Below are positions 1-12,203 of a stretch of 64,000 nucleotides of DNA, piece by piece (positions within the stretch are counted from its first letter, which is position 1; every line of letters begins with the position of its first letter). Below the pieces are notes generated by a model that did not search any database, was not told where the DNA came from, and was given only the letters and a program-made list of their open reading frames with translations. Source of the stretch: Mediterraneibacter hominis (lineage in GTDB: Bacteria; Bacillota; Clostridia; Lachnospirales; Lachnospiraceae); assembly GCF_014287475.1 (NCBI RefSeq), contig NZ_JACOPF010000005.1, positions 128,302-192,301 on the forward strand, given 5' to 3'. A program made the translations under genes and the position numbers.

Positions 1-2
1 AC

Positions 3-878
3 CGTTACACAGGCTATCTGATTTCACTTGCGACCCGTTCATTTAAAGATATGCGGATTGGGTTGGACTGTGCAAATGGAAGTGCGTTCAGTATTGCAAA
101 AAGCGTATTTGACGCTCTGGGTGCAAAGACATACGTTATCAACAATGATCCGGATGGAATGAACATCAATACGAATTGTGGTTCTACACATATTGAAGTG
201 CTCCAGGAATATGTCAAAGAAAAGAAACTGGACGTAGGCTTTGCCTATGACGGTGACGCGGACAGATGTATCGCTGTTGATGAAAATGGGAACGTAGTAG
301 ACGGTGACAAAGTGCTCTATGTATGCGGAAAATATCTGATGGAACAGGGACGTCTGGCAGGGGACACGATCGTTACTACAGTTATGTCCAATCTGGGATT
401 GTACAAAGCGTGCGAAAAGATTGGCATGAAATATGAGCAGACGGCAGTGGGAGACAAGTATGTGTATGAAAATATGCTGAAGAATGGATTTGTTTTGGGC
501 GGAGAACAGTCCGGACATATTATTTTCAGCAAGCATGCGAGAACAGGTGATGGAATCTTAACCTCTCTTATGATTATGGAAGTGATTCTCGAGAAAAAAC
601 AGTCACTCGCAAAGCTGTGTGAGGAAGTAAAGATTTATCCGCAGCTTCTGAAAAATGTGCGCGTGACAGATAAGAAGACTGCCAGAGAAAATCTGGCCGT
701 GCAAAAGGCGGTAGATGATGTGGCAGCAGCGCTCGGAACAGAAGGAAGAATCCTTGTAAGAGAGAGTGGGACAGAGCCGGTTATCCGTGTAATGGTAGAG
801 GCAGCTTCTGATGAAATCTGTGAGAAATATGTAGAGCAGGTGATAAAAGTGATTGAGGCAGAAGGGCTGACTGCTTAG
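3..878 (+). CDS. glmM: Phosphoglucosamine mutase, C-terminal part (5' end outside window)
   Basis: Converts glucosamine-6-phosphate to glucosamine-1-phosphate for UDP-GlcNAc and peptidoglycan synthesis in the cytoplasm. The reading frame is open from base 3, so the N-terminal domain with the phosphoserine loop lies outside the window. Seen here: the metal-binding loop (DGDADR within FAYDGDADRCIAVDENG), a GGEQSGH sugar-binding loop, and the C-terminal phosphate-binding loop RESGTEPVIRVMVEA. These identify the alpha-D-phosphohexomutase family, and the sequence context fits GlmM rather than phosphomannomutase. The frame closes with TAG and is followed by a terminator. Family assignment is firm; GlmM over a close paralogue is likely. 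Confidence 0.93.
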   Translation, partial: RYTGYLISLATRSFKDMRIGLDCANGSAFSIAKSVFDALGAKTYVINNDPDGMNINTNCGSTHIEVLQEYVKEKKLDVGFAYDGDADRCIAVDENGNVVDGDKVLYVCGKYLMEQGRLAGDTIVTTVMSNLGLYKACEKIGMKYEQTAVGDKYVYENMLKNGFVLGGEQSGHIIFSKHARTGDGILTSLMIMEVILEKKQSLAKLCEEVKIYPQLLKNVRVTDKKTARENLAVQKAVDDVAAALGTEGRILVRESGTEPVIRVMVEAASDEICEKYVEQVIKVIEAEGLTA

Positions 879-904
879 AAAAATAGTACAATTAGGCTAA
901 TTAG

Positions 905-939
905 GAGACTATGGTAATGATTATCGTAGTCTCTTTTTT
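905..939 (+). terminator. Rho-independent terminator after glmM
   Basis: The stem GAGACTA pairs with TAGTCTC around an AT-rich inner part and is followed by a run of T. It lies 26 bases after the glmM stop codon. Confidence 0.85.
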
Positions 940-961
940 ATGCAAAATATATATAAATGGA

Positions 962-990
962 TTGACAGAAAGCTTTTTACATGTTAATAT
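962..990 (+). promoter_or_regulatory. Sigma-A promoter for the GntR pair
   Basis: TTGACA (962-967), a 17-base spacer and TAATAT (985-990) form a near-consensus promoter. The 110 bases between it and the first gene hold GGTATAAA twice (near 1003 and 1033) and other TATA-rich partial palindromes, which could be regulator binding sites. Confidence 0.75.
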
Positions 991-1099
991 CACTATATGA
1001 GTGGTATAAAAAAATGAATAAATATCTATATAGGTATAAAGAATCAAATAGATATATAATATGGAACAAAATCTAAAGCAGTTATATAGAAAGTGAACG

Positions 1100-1819
1100 A
1101 TGAATGTGATGAAATATGGTATTAGCCCACTTTATCAAGTGATGGAGCAAATAGAATGTTATATATTGAAAAATCATTTAAAAAGCCATGACAAATTTCC
1201 AGGAGAAAGAAAACTATGCGAAATATTTGGATGTAATAGAGTGACATTGCGAAATGCTTTTGAATGTCTGGAAAATGCGGGAAAGACGTATAGTATACAG
1301 GGGATGGGAAATTATGTGGCAGAGAAAAAGATAGAAATTTGTCTGGTCCAGTATAATTCTTTTTATCAGCACTTGTGTAAACTGCATCAGCAGCCAGCTC
1401 TAGAAATTCTGTCAGTGAAGAAAGAAGAAGCTGTTCCTAAGATTGCGAGACATTTAGGAATTTTACCAGGGAGTTCTGTATGGGAGACAAAGACAATCGT
1501 GATATTGCAGGATATACCGGTTATATTTGAGACAAGCTGGCTGTGCGCAGAAAAATATCCAGAAATCAGCGGCGAACACCTGGGCAAGGAAGAGATATAT
1601 GAGGTCTTTCAAAAACAGTATCATATAGACTTGGAATATGGTAGTGAAACAATCGGAATTACCAGTGCTCAGGAAGAAGAAGCAGAATATCTGGAGATAG
1701 ACGATAATACACCTTTGTTTTTTGTACAGAAGACAGGGAAGACAAAGACTGAATCGGTTATTTACACACAGGCAATGGTAAGGCCAGATAAGATTCAGTT
1801 TGTAAGCGTTTTGAAATAG
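1100..1819 (+). CDS. GntR-family regulator with UTRA domain (first of a tandem pair)
   Basis: A DNA-binding repressor or activator of 239 aa. Residues about 1-70 form the GntR winged helix (PLYQVMEQIE, FPGERKLCEIFGCNRVTLRNA). Residues about 85-235 match the UTRA ligand-binding fold, which usually senses a small phosphorylated sugar or amine. The wing ends GMGNYVAE instead of the usual GKGTFV, so it has diverged. It is followed within a few bases by a second GntR/UTRA gene, so the two are co-transcribed. Both probably control the permease and enzyme operon just downstream; the ligand cannot be read from the sequence. Confidence 0.85.
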   Translation: MNVMKYGISPLYQVMEQIECYILKNHLKSHDKFPGERKLCEIFGCNRVTLRNAFECLENAGKTYSIQGMGNYVAEKKIEICLVQYNSFYQHLCKLHQQPALEILSVKKEEAVPKIARHLGILPGSSVWETKTIVILQDIPVIFETSWLCAEKYPEISGEHLGKEEIYEVFQKQYHIDLEYGSETIGITSAQEEEAEYLEIDDNTPLFFVQKTGKTKTESVIYTQAMVRPDKIQFVSVLK

Positions 1820-1834
1820 GGAGTGGAAATAAGA

Positions 1835-2575
1835 GTGACAAAGATAACAAAACAGATTAATAATCAGTCTCCGATACATATCCAAGTCCGAGAACAGATT
1901 CGGGAACAAATAGAAGAAGGTGTGTATCAGCCAGGAGATGAGATGCCTTCAGAAATTCAACTGGCGAAAGAATATGGAATTAACCGGCTTACGGTTCATA
2001 ACGCTGTTACCGCACTGGTAAATGAAGGGATGGTAAAACGAATACAAGGAAAAGGACTGTTTGCAGCAGGACGATTAAAAGAAAGGAACCTAGGAGAGCT
2101 TGGAGGGTTTACCCAGACTGTGAGGAAAGAGGATGCATTTCCCGGACGAAAGCTTTTGTTTCGTGAAGTGCGTCCCGCGGGAATCAAATATGCGCGCCTT
2201 CTTGATATTGAGGAGGAAGAACCAATGATTTATCTGCGCAGATTATTCTTGACAAATAATGAGCCGTATTCAATCGAAGAGACATATATTCCATATGCTG
2301 TATGTCCGGAATTAGAAAAGGTCGATATGACGGTATTTTCTCTGTATGAGACGTTAGAATTCCACGGTGTAGTTCCCAAAACAGCGAAGCAGAGTCTTTC
2401 TATTACTATGCCGGCGGCGAAGGAAGCACGACTGTTAAAAATAGGACGAGATACGCCGGTACTTATGTTTGAATATACCAGCTATGATGAAAAAGGGAAA
2501 GAAATAGAATTTAATCGTTCCTATACGCGAAGTGACAGAAACCGTCTGGTTGTACATTATAAACCTGAAGTATAA
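1835..2575 (+). CDS. GntR-family regulator with UTRA domain (second of the pair)
   Basis: A helix-turn-helix regulator of about 246 aa. The N-terminal wHTH is clear (PIHIQVREQIREQIEEG, YGINRLTVHNAVTALVNEG, then GKGLFAAG in the wing), and residues about 90-245 form a UTRA effector domain. I prefer the GTG at 1835 because GGAGTGG (1820-1826) lies 8 bases upstream; an in-frame GTG at 1823 is the alternative. It begins right after the stop of the first regulator. FrlR of E. coli, which controls fructoselysine use, has the same architecture, and the permease downstream is FrlA-like. The actual ligand is unknown. Confidence 0.87.
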   Translation: MTKITKQINNQSPIHIQVREQIREQIEEGVYQPGDEMPSEIQLAKEYGINRLTVHNAVTALVNEGMVKRIQGKGLFAAGRLKERNLGELGGFTQTVRKEDAFPGRKLLFREVRPAGIKYARLLDIEEEEPMIYLRRLFLTNNEPYSIEETYIPYAVCPELEKVDMTVFSLYETLEFHGVVPKTAKQSLSITMPAAKEARLLKIGRDTPVLMFEYTSYDEKGKEIEFNRSYTRSDRNRLVVHYKPEV

Positions 2576-2663
2576 AACATTATGATATAAAAAGGGGAAT
2601 ACTGTTTATTTTCAAAAGAAAGTACAAAGAAATTAGAGAAAGGAGGCAAGAATAAAAGTCCAA

Positions 2664-2766
2664 CACCAGAAGACTTCTAAATGAAAACATACGACGCCAA
2701 TCATTTGTTTTACAGATAGTCTTCCGGTGGGATATTTCACAAAACACGGTTTTGATAAAAATCGTG
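2664..2766 (+). promoter_or_regulatory. Two inverted repeats in the leader of the FrlA-like operon
   Basis: The 290-base gap before the permease holds two imperfect palindromes. CACCAGAAGACT (2664-2675) pairs with AGTCTTCCGGTG (2718-2729, one mismatch) across a 42-base loop. CACGGTTTT (2745-2753) pairs with AAAATCGTG (2758-2766). A strong SD-like GAAAGGAGG at 2637-2645 has no ATG, GTG or TTG at normal spacing. The palindromes may be GntR/UTRA operators or a structured leader; I cannot tell which. Confidence 0.45.
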
Positions 2767-2854
2767 CTCTGCTACTTTCTGCCTAAAAATGAAGATAAAC
2801 ATATCCATATAGTTACAGATGTACTAAGAAAATACATCATACATATTATACTAG

Positions 2855-6133
<3,279 letters not shown>

Positions 6134-6137
<4 letters not shown>

Positions 6138-7051
6138 AGTATATTGTAGCAGGGCCTACCATTGTCAACGATATTTTGTTTGCAGATGGCAGCAAGAGCA
6201 CAGGGCATCTTGGAGGTTCTATTTATTGTGTGGAAGGGATCAAAATATGGGAAGATGATATTCTGTATGTATCGAATGTTGGAAAAGATTTTGAAACATT
6301 CTATGGAAAATGGATGGAAACGAATCAATGTTCTTTGCAAGGGCTACAGTATATTCTTCCTCATACACAATATACAGAGCTTGTCTACGGAGCAGAAGGG
6401 CTTCATTCTGAATATTCTATATATGGGGCGGAAGAAGAAGCAGAGGTGGAGGCGTTAGATAGAATTTCTGCTGAAGTGATTTCTTCCTACTGTGATTCCG
6501 GGACAAAAGGAATTTATATTGAAGCGGCTGAAACAAGTGGCTTCTGGGATGAGCTGCTAGCGATACGAAGTAAAACAGATGCGAAAATCATGTGGGAGAT
6601 CCCGACCTCGGCGGCAATGACAGAAAGCCGACATCAGAAAGTAATAGAATGTATAAAAAAAGCAGATATATACTCTGTGAATTATCCGGAAGCAAAAAGC
6701 CTTTTTCAGATTGAAACAGAAGAGGAAGCTGTTCAGAAAATAATAGAGTTAGGAATTCCCTGCTTTTTCCGGACGGGAAGCAGGGGATCTTACATGATCG
6801 ACGGCAAAGAGGCAGCATTTGCGAAAAGCCTGACAGTAGGAGAAGTCATAGATCCTACAGGGTGTGGAAATTGCTCTACAGCCGCTGCAATGTATGCATG
6901 GTGTGAAGGAAATTCTTTATATCGGACAGCTATGATGGCGAATATTTCCGCAGCGTATAATTTGCTTCAGTATGGGCCATATCCTGCAATTACAAAAGAA
7001 ATCCAAAAACAGGCGAAAGTACTTCTGGAAGAAAAGATAAAACAACAATAA
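6134..7051 (+). CDS. PfkB/ribokinase-family protein with altered catalytic motif
   Basis: A 305-aa protein with the ribokinase fold: an N-terminal GGSIYCVEG block and the C-terminal anion-hole motif at residues 240-246. That motif reads DPTGCGN where ribokinases have D-T-T-G-A-G-D, so the catalytic base aspartate is an asparagine (N246). The yeast MAK32-like branch of the fold also carries Asn here, so the change may mark a subfamily and not decay. The ATG overlaps the upstream TGA. By position it should phosphorylate, or at least bind, the product of the fusion enzyme, much as FrlD phosphorylates fructoselysine. The altered residue makes kinase activity uncertain. Confidence 0.8.
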
Positions 7052-7078
7052 AAGGTCCAAGAAAAATATAGAAAGCAT

Positions 7079-7957
7079 TTATCCCCTCCATGCCTTGCGG
7101 TATGCGAGGGGAGTTATTTCTTCCCGGCTTTTAAATAAATTGATAAAGTGTGTGACATTATTCATTCCAGAGGCAAAAGCAATCTCTCCCACAGGCATAT
7201 CTGTATATTTCAACAGTTCTTTCGCATAGGAAATTCTGGCGTTAATTAAATATTCATTTACTGTGATTCCCATATATTTTTTAAATTCTTTTGCAATATG
7301 AAAGCGGCTGCGGTGGTAATTCTCTTCAAAGTAGGAGAGGGACAGCTGATTTCGAAAATCTTTATCAATCTCTCTTGCAATTTCTCTGATAAAATCTGGA
7401 AGGATGAAATCATCACTGCTTCCGGCTGAATTTTGTACTAACAGCTTCGTGAGAAGTCCATCAATCAGGTGAGAGACGACAGGCTCGGTGGTTGAGTCCT
7501 TTTTTTGGTGTCGGGAAAGAACCTCCCGGATTGTATTTTCTATGTAGTCATCATCCTGGCAGTCTGCAATATGAAACCCATTTCTTACATATTCCTTATA
7601 ATATCCGAGCGCATTTCCTCCATTGAAATGGATCCAGAGAAATTCCCAGTCCTCTTTCTTATCTGTCCGATAGAGATGATGCTCCTGACAGTTTATATAG
7701 AAACACTGCCCTTTGGTTAAAGTGTAAGTCTGTCCTTCGTATTCCAGGTATCCTTTACCGGAGACGGTATATACGATCAGAAAAGAGTCCAGATTCTGGC
7801 GCTCGGAAAAATAAGGATAACTGGTTTTAAAGTATCCGGTTTCCTGCGTATAAAAATAGAGATTTTTTGCTGTAGCACTCGGTGTAAGTATCAGTCTTAC
7901 GGAATCAGCACTCCAAGTATGAATGCCGCGTTCTAAAAGCTGTATTTGTTTTTTCAT
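7079..7957 (-). CDS. AraC-family transcriptional regulator with cupin-like sensor
   Basis: 292 aa. The N-terminal half is an AraC-type cupin (LIVYTVSGKGYLEYEGQTY, FYINCQEHHLY), which binds a sugar or related ligand. The C-terminal 100 residues hold two HTH motifs (SLSYFEENYHRSRFHIAKEF and VGEIAFASGMNNVTHFINLF). It is divergent from the isomerase gene at 8143, with 185 bases between them, so it probably activates that gene and controls itself. The end is convergent with the kinase gene, 27 bases away. The upstream SD is weak (GGTGAT). Confidence 0.88.
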   Translation of the reverse strand: MKKQIQLLERGIHTWSADSVRLILTPSATAKNLYFYTQETGYFKTSYPYFSERQNLDSFLIVYTVSGKGYLEYEGQTYTLTKGQCFYINCQEHHLYRTDKKEDWEFLWIHFNGGNALGYYKEYVRNGFHIADCQDDDYIENTIREVLSRHQKKDSTTEPVVSHLIDGLLTKLLVQNSAGSSDDFILPDFIREIAREIDKDFRNQLSLSYFEENYHRSRFHIAKEFKKYMGITVNEYLINARISYAKELLKYTDMPVGEIAFASGMNNVTHFINLFKSREEITPLAYRKAWRG

Positions 7958-8142
7958 ATAATCACCACAAGATTCTGTTATTTTTGAACAATTTGTTTGG
8001 ATGTATTTTTTATAATAATAGATTATAATGCAAATATCAAGAAAAAGATAGGCACGAAATGAACAAGAGGCAGCGAAAAAGCAAGATTAAGATATTTTTT
8101 CTTTCTGCCTTACATGTAAAATCAGAATCAGGAGGGATTGCC
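7958..8142 (+). promoter_or_regulatory. Divergent control region between the AraC gene and the isomerase gene
   Basis: Two TATAAT hexamers (8011-8016 and 8024-8029) lie ahead of the isomerase gene, but neither has a good -35 box at 17 bases. A weak -35 is typical of promoters that need an AraC-type activator. The exact promoter is uncertain. Confidence 0.4.
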
Positions 8143-9645
8143 ATGAAAGCAAGAAAAGAAGCAAAGAAACCAAGAATTGGAGTGTATTCAATGGGACTGA
8201 AACACTATTGGGGACAGTTCCCAGGGCTGCGTGAGAGAATGATTGAGTATGGACAGTTTATCACGAAAAAAGTAGAGAGCTTTGGTGCAGAGGTATTTTT
8301 CTATGGCCTTGTAGACTGTGAACAGGAAGGAAAGAAGGCAGGCGAATACTTTAATGAAAAAAATGTAGACTTGATTTTTGCACATTCAGCTACCTATGTA
8401 ACCAGTGCGTCTGTACTGCCGGTTCATCAGATTTGTAAAGCTCCGACCGTTGTTTTAAATTTGCAGCCGACAGCGCGTATCAACTATGAAAAGACGACCA
8501 CAGGAGAGTGGCTTGCGCATTGCGGAGCGTGCCCTGTACCGGAGATTTCCAACGCGTTTAACAGAGCAGGAATCAAATATCGGGTTGTAAACGGCATGCT
8601 GGGTCTTGACTATACACCAGAGATTTCTATGACAGATGAAGTGACATGCAGCAGACCAGAAGCGATCCGTGCATGGAAAAAGATAGAGGAATGGGTACTT
8701 GCGGCGAAAGTAAAGAGAAATTTAAGCGGTGCAAGATTCGGGTTCCTTGGAAATACATACAGCGGCATGCTGGATATGTACAGTGACTTTACGATGTTCC
8801 AGGGACAGACAGGAGCACATCTGCAGGTTCTGGAAATGTGTGACTTGGACAGACATCTGCAGACCGTAACAGAAGAAGAAATAAAAGAAAAACGTAAAGA
8901 GATTGAAGAATTTTTCTTAATCAGTGATGATGTGGCGGCAGATCCACTTGCACAGAAGCCAACAGATGAACAGCTGAACTGGTCTGCAAAAGTGGCAGTG
9001 GCACAGGAAAAATTGGTAGAAGAATTCGATTTGGACGCACTGACTTACTATTATCATGGAGCTCCTGGAAATCACTATGAAGATGTGCAGGGAGGATTTA
9101 TTGTAGGACATTCTCTGTTGACCGCGGATGGAATTCCGTGTGCAGGAGAGGGAGATTTGAAAACATGTCTTGCAATGAAAATATGCGATATTCTCGGAAA
9201 AGGCGGAAGCTTCTGCGAGATTGTTACAGTAGATTATGAGGACGGTACAATCTTACTTGGACATGACGGGCCATTCCATCTGGAGATTGCAAAAGGAAAA
9301 CCGATTTTAAGAGGAATGGGGCTCTATCATGGAAAACAGGGAACCGGCGTATCCGTAGAGGCGAAGGTGCGTACAGGTAACATTACAAATTTAGGGTGCA
9401 CACAGACAATCGACGGGAAACTGAAATTTATCATCACAGAGGCGGAATCTACAGACGGAGATATTATGACCATCGGAAATACGCAGACTCCGGTAAAATT
9501 CAAGCATGATCCAGATACCTATATGGATGAGTGGTTTGCAGAATCTCCGACACATCATTTTGCTATGAGTGTAGGACATAATGCAAGTCTTTACGAAAAA
9601 GTAGCAGATTTGCTCGAAATACCTTATGTGATTCTGGATAAATAG
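8143..9645 (+). CDS. L-arabinose/L-fucose isomerase-family protein
   Basis: A sugar isomerase-like enzyme of about 500 aa. The C-terminal half keeps the family's metal-site blocks: CAGEGDLKT, a region around GHDGPFHLE, and a late PTHHF pair of histidines like the HH of AraA. The N-terminal half is a Rossmann-like domain (FGFLGNTYSG). I chose ATG 8143, because GGAGGG (8131-8136) is 6 bases upstream; an in-frame ATG at 8059 lacks a good SD. Length matches AraA (about 500 aa), but sequence similarity is only at family level. The gene stands alone beside its AraC regulator and has no kinase or epimerase next to it, so the substrate is open. Confidence 0.78.
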   Translation: MKARKEAKKPRIGVYSMGLKHYWGQFPGLRERMIEYGQFITKKVESFGAEVFFYGLVDCEQEGKKAGEYFNEKNVDLIFAHSATYVTSASVLPVHQICKAPTVVLNLQPTARINYEKTTTGEWLAHCGACPVPEISNAFNRAGIKYRVVNGMLGLDYTPEISMTDEVTCSRPEAIRAWKKIEEWVLAAKVKRNLSGARFGFLGNTYSGMLDMYSDFTMFQGQTGAHLQVLEMCDLDRHLQTVTEEEIKEKRKEIEEFFLISDDVAADPLAQKPTDEQLNWSAKVAVAQEKLVEEFDLDALTYYYHGAPGNHYEDVQGGFIVGHSLLTADGIPCAGEGDLKTCLAMKICDILGKGGSFCEIVTVDYEDGTILLGHDGPFHLEIAKGKPILRGMGLYHGKQGTGVSVEAKVRTGNITNLGCTQTIDGKLKFIITEAESTDGDIMTIGNTQTPVKFKHDPDTYMDEWFAESPTHHFAMSVGHNASLYEKVADLLEIPYVILDK

Positions 9646-9660
9646 AGACTAAAAAAACGA

Positions 9661-9690
9661 GGCGCGTGAAAATTTTTCACGCGCCAGACT
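9661..9690. terminator. Strong bidirectional terminator
   Basis: A perfect 12-base stem: GGCGCGTGAAAA (9661-9672) pairs with TTTTCACGCGCC (9674-9685). A-rich sequence on the left and T-rich bases on the right could stop transcription from both sides. Confidence 0.85.
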
Positions 9691-9696
9691 GATTTA

Positions 9697-9894
9697 TTAG
9701 GATAAATAAAATCCGCAAATGCCTATAATAACAAAAAGTGCTGCAAATATGAAACGTGTTATCCATTTAACTTTTTTTCCTTTGTTACGAAGAATATATA
9801 AGGAAATTACAAAGCAAATTAACGTAATGTAATTAGCCCATATTCTAATATTGTTTTGAGTAAAAAATTTAGATAAGGAAGTCATCACATTCAT
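9697..9894 (-). CDS. Possible small membrane protein (65 aa)
   Basis: A 65-aa frame with two hydrophobic segments (YITLICFVISLYIL and FIFAALFVIIGICGFYL) joined by a basic loop (RNKGKKVKW), a credible hairpin membrane protein. The start codon lies inside an interspersed repeat (9890-9929), and the SD is unclear, although an unusual run of G lies 12 bases upstream. I do not recognise a family. It may be real or chance. Confidence 0.4.
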   Translation of the reverse strand: MNVMTSLSKFFTQNNIRIWANYITLICFVISLYILRNKGKKVKWITRFIFAALFVIIGICGFYLS

Positions 9895-9929
9895 CGACCG
9901 TATTGCCCCCCCTTTTGTACACTGACGCT
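9890..9929 (+). repeat. Interspersed repeat, CGACCRTATTGCC family, copy 1
   Basis: Related to 56319-56350 and 58020-58054. The shared core is CGACC[A/G]TATTGCCC, then a short variable part, then TACAC[T/C][G/A]ACGCT. This copy has a run of eight C in the middle. Confidence 0.6.
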
Positions 9930-10079
9930 ACAAACGTATTATATCATATTTTGATATATAGGCGCATATACAAGTTTTACAAATATATGAGTATATATTT
10001 GGGCATATAAAGCAGATAATGGGGTAAACCATTCGAAGCACTTGGCACAAGTAGAAAAGGCCGCTGCTTCATTAAAATT

Positions 10080-10166
10080 GTAACAGTTCAACCATACAGA
10101 TGTACGCTCGCAAAACCATACAAGCATGTTTTATGCTTCCCGCACACTGTATGCCTGAACTGTTAC
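10080..10166 (+). repeat. Short repeat with terminal inverted repeats, copy 1
   Basis: GTAACAGTTCA (10080-10090) and TGAACTGTTAC (10156-10166) are exact inverted ends. The inner 74 bases (10093-10166) match 41736-41809 at 68 of 74 positions. The inside also folds (CATACAG with CTGTATG). It ends 7 bases from the stop of the histidine-kinase gene, so it could serve as that gene's 3' hairpin. No coding content is seen. Between 9930 and 10079 there is only AT-rich DNA with no recognisable feature. Confidence 0.75.
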
Positions 10167-10172
10167 TTACAA

Positions 10173-12203
10173 TTACATAATATGCGTGCGATATTCTTCC
10201 GGTGTATATCCGAAGCGTTGCTCGAATTCGGAATAGAACTGCTGCAGGTTGTCGTATCCACATTCTTTAGCGACCTCCTGAATTGTAACATCAGGGCGTG
10301 ACAGAAGATGAAGTGCCTGGATAAAATGACTTTCTTTTATTACGCTGGAGGCAGAGGAAGCTGGAGAAGTCTCCTTTTCCTCGTCAGGAAGACGCGCAGG
10401 AATACGTATCTCTACTTCCGTTCCCTCACCAGGAGTACTGGAATACTTAAGTCCATAATCAGGCCCGTAGAGAAGCTGAAGCCGTTTGTGTGTATTATAG
10501 ATTGCAATATTGCTTCCAGAGGACTTAGAAGAAGCCCCGCTGCCTGTCAATATAGAGTCCAGACGCTCTTTCGGAATTCCAACGCCATCATCTGAAATCA
10601 AAATTACAATGGTGCTGCCCTCTATCCATCCGGTCAAAACAATCGTTCCTTGTTTTTCTTCTTTTTCTAAAATACCGTGCAATATACTATTTTCGATAAC
10701 TGGCTGGAAAGTAAGCTTTGGAATCGTGTATTCCATCAGCACATCGGGAATATCAACGAGAAAGTCAATCATATCATGGAAACGCATATTTTGAAGCTGC
10801 ACATAAATAGAGGCGTGTTCGACTTCATCAGCGATAGTACTTAAACTCTTTTTCCGGCTTAAGGTCAGTTTATAAAAACGGGAGAGCTTCTGGATTGCCG
10901 TAGTAACTTCATTTGCTCTCCCCTGCTGTGAGAGCCAGTTGATCATATCCATTGTATTATAAAGAAAATGCGGGTTGATCTGGGACTGTAGGGAATTAAA
11001 CTCTGCTACGCGCAAATCCTCTGCCGCCTGTGCCTGCCGATCCATAAGCTCATTGATGACACGGGACATATAGTTGTAAGTGTCAATCAGATCCCCGATC
11101 TCATCCTGTGTTTCTGGAGCCGGCAGAGCAACAGGCGGGCCGATACGGGACTGTGCCATCTGGTTGATAACAAGAGAAAGGCGGTTTGATATAGAGTGAG
11201 AGAGCAGTGTGGCAATCAAAAACGCCGCGACAATGCAGGCGCCGTAAATCAGGAAAAAGCCAATAATCATCCCCAGGCTTTTATGGATAAGGGGAGTGGC
11301 TGGCATGGCTACAACCATATACCAGTCTGTATTTTTGATACTGTAAAAGCCTGCATATACTTCTTCACCCAGTACATTTTTGGTAATAAAGTTGTTGGAT
11401 GACATAAAAGAATCTTCAACAACATTATAATCAAAATGATAAATGGAGGACATAGAACTATTGGTAGTTGCTACAAGACTGTCGCGGGCATTAATAATAT
11501 AAGCCACATTATCATTGGAATTTAAGTTGTTTTTCAGCAGCTCTGTAAGATGCTCATTAGAAAAGTAAACAGCGAGATAGCAGGAACGCATTTCTCCTTC
11601 ATACATCATTGTAGATTCTGTGATATATGCCATATCTCCATAATGGCTGATCTCATAAGGACTTAAATAAAAAGAAGGACAAAAAAGGGATGAGGTAGAA
11701 GGGGAACCTTCAAAAATACCGTACCAATATGTTCCACGTGCTTTTTCCAGAGAAAGCAGAATGGAGTTTTTGGGATCTCTGGAAAGAATAGGCTCATCCT
11801 TGGGAACTTCCAGATAGAATCTCACGTCCGTAACGAGATCAGAAGCTTTCAGTTGTGCCACTGTATTATCAAAGTTCTGTCTGGCAGAAGAAGAAAGCAT
11901 AGAAGCCAGAGAATTTGAAGAATACGAGCCTGTGATGATACGGTAAAATTCTAAATCAGTAATCTGCTGATGTGCGTCTAAAATCATATCTACGGTATCT
12001 TCAATTAAAGGAGCAGTCTGAATAGAGGCAGACTGCTCCTTTCTGATTGTATCTGAAACAATCATGTCATACATACGGGTGTAGGAAAAGATGCCAAGTA
12101 CAATCATAGGAAGAATTACGATTACGAGATGTGTGATAGTAAGTTTAGACTGTAAACGTAAATTTTTATAAAATTTGATGATTCGTCGTTGCTTTGTTTT
12201 CAT
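10173..12203 (-). CDS. YesM-type sensor histidine kinase with a C-terminal AraC half-domain
   Basis: 676 aa. The order is: membrane segment 1 (about 20-42), an extracellular Cache-like sensor (about 45-300), membrane segment 2 (about 305-335), HAMP, a His_kinase region with the phospho-acceptor in QSQINPHFLYN, and an HATPase domain (DDGVGIP, then SNIAIYNTHKRL). After the usual end comes a linker and about 60 residues matching the second HTH of AraC proteins (TIQEVAKECGYDNLQQFYSE, then FGYTPEEYR). Classical YesM kinases lack this. The start overlaps the response-regulator stop (ATGA), giving one unit divergent from the rhamnose importer, which it probably senses for or regulates. Confidence 0.9.
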   Translation of the reverse strand: MKTKQRRIIKFYKNLRLQSKLTITHLVIVILPMIVLGIFSYTRMYDMIVSDTIRKEQSASIQTAPLIEDTVDMILDAHQQITDLEFYRIITGSYSSNSLASMLSSSARQNFDNTVAQLKASDLVTDVRFYLEVPKDEPILSRDPKNSILLSLEKARGTYWYGIFEGSPSTSSLFCPSFYLSPYEISHYGDMAYITESTMMYEGEMRSCYLAVYFSNEHLTELLKNNLNSNDNVAYIINARDSLVATTNSSMSSIYHFDYNVVEDSFMSSNNFITKNVLGEEVYAGFYSIKNTDWYMVVAMPATPLIHKSLGMIIGFFLIYGACIVAAFLIATLLSHSISNRLSLVINQMAQSRIGPPVALPAPETQDEIGDLIDTYNYMSRVINELMDRQAQAAEDLRVAEFNSLQSQINPHFLYNTMDMINWLSQQGRANEVTTAIQKLSRFYKLTLSRKKSLSTIADEVEHASIYVQLQNMRFHDMIDFLVDIPDVLMEYTIPKLTFQPVIENSILHGILEKEEKQGTIVLTGWIEGSTIVILISDDGVGIPKERLDSILTGSGASSKSSGSNIAIYNTHKRLQLLYGPDYGLKYSSTPGEGTEVEIRIPARLPDEEKETSPASSASSVIKESHFIQALHLLSRPDVTIQEVAKECGYDNLQQFYSEFEQRFGYTPEEYRTHIM

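Noticed and set aside
8143..9645. Call as araA or as the rhamnose isomerase of the nearby importer
   Set aside because: It matches only at superfamily level, is not in the importer operon, and has its own AraC regulator.
10080..10166. Possible CRISPR repeat
   Set aside because: There are only two distant copies, no regular spacers, and no cas genes in the window.
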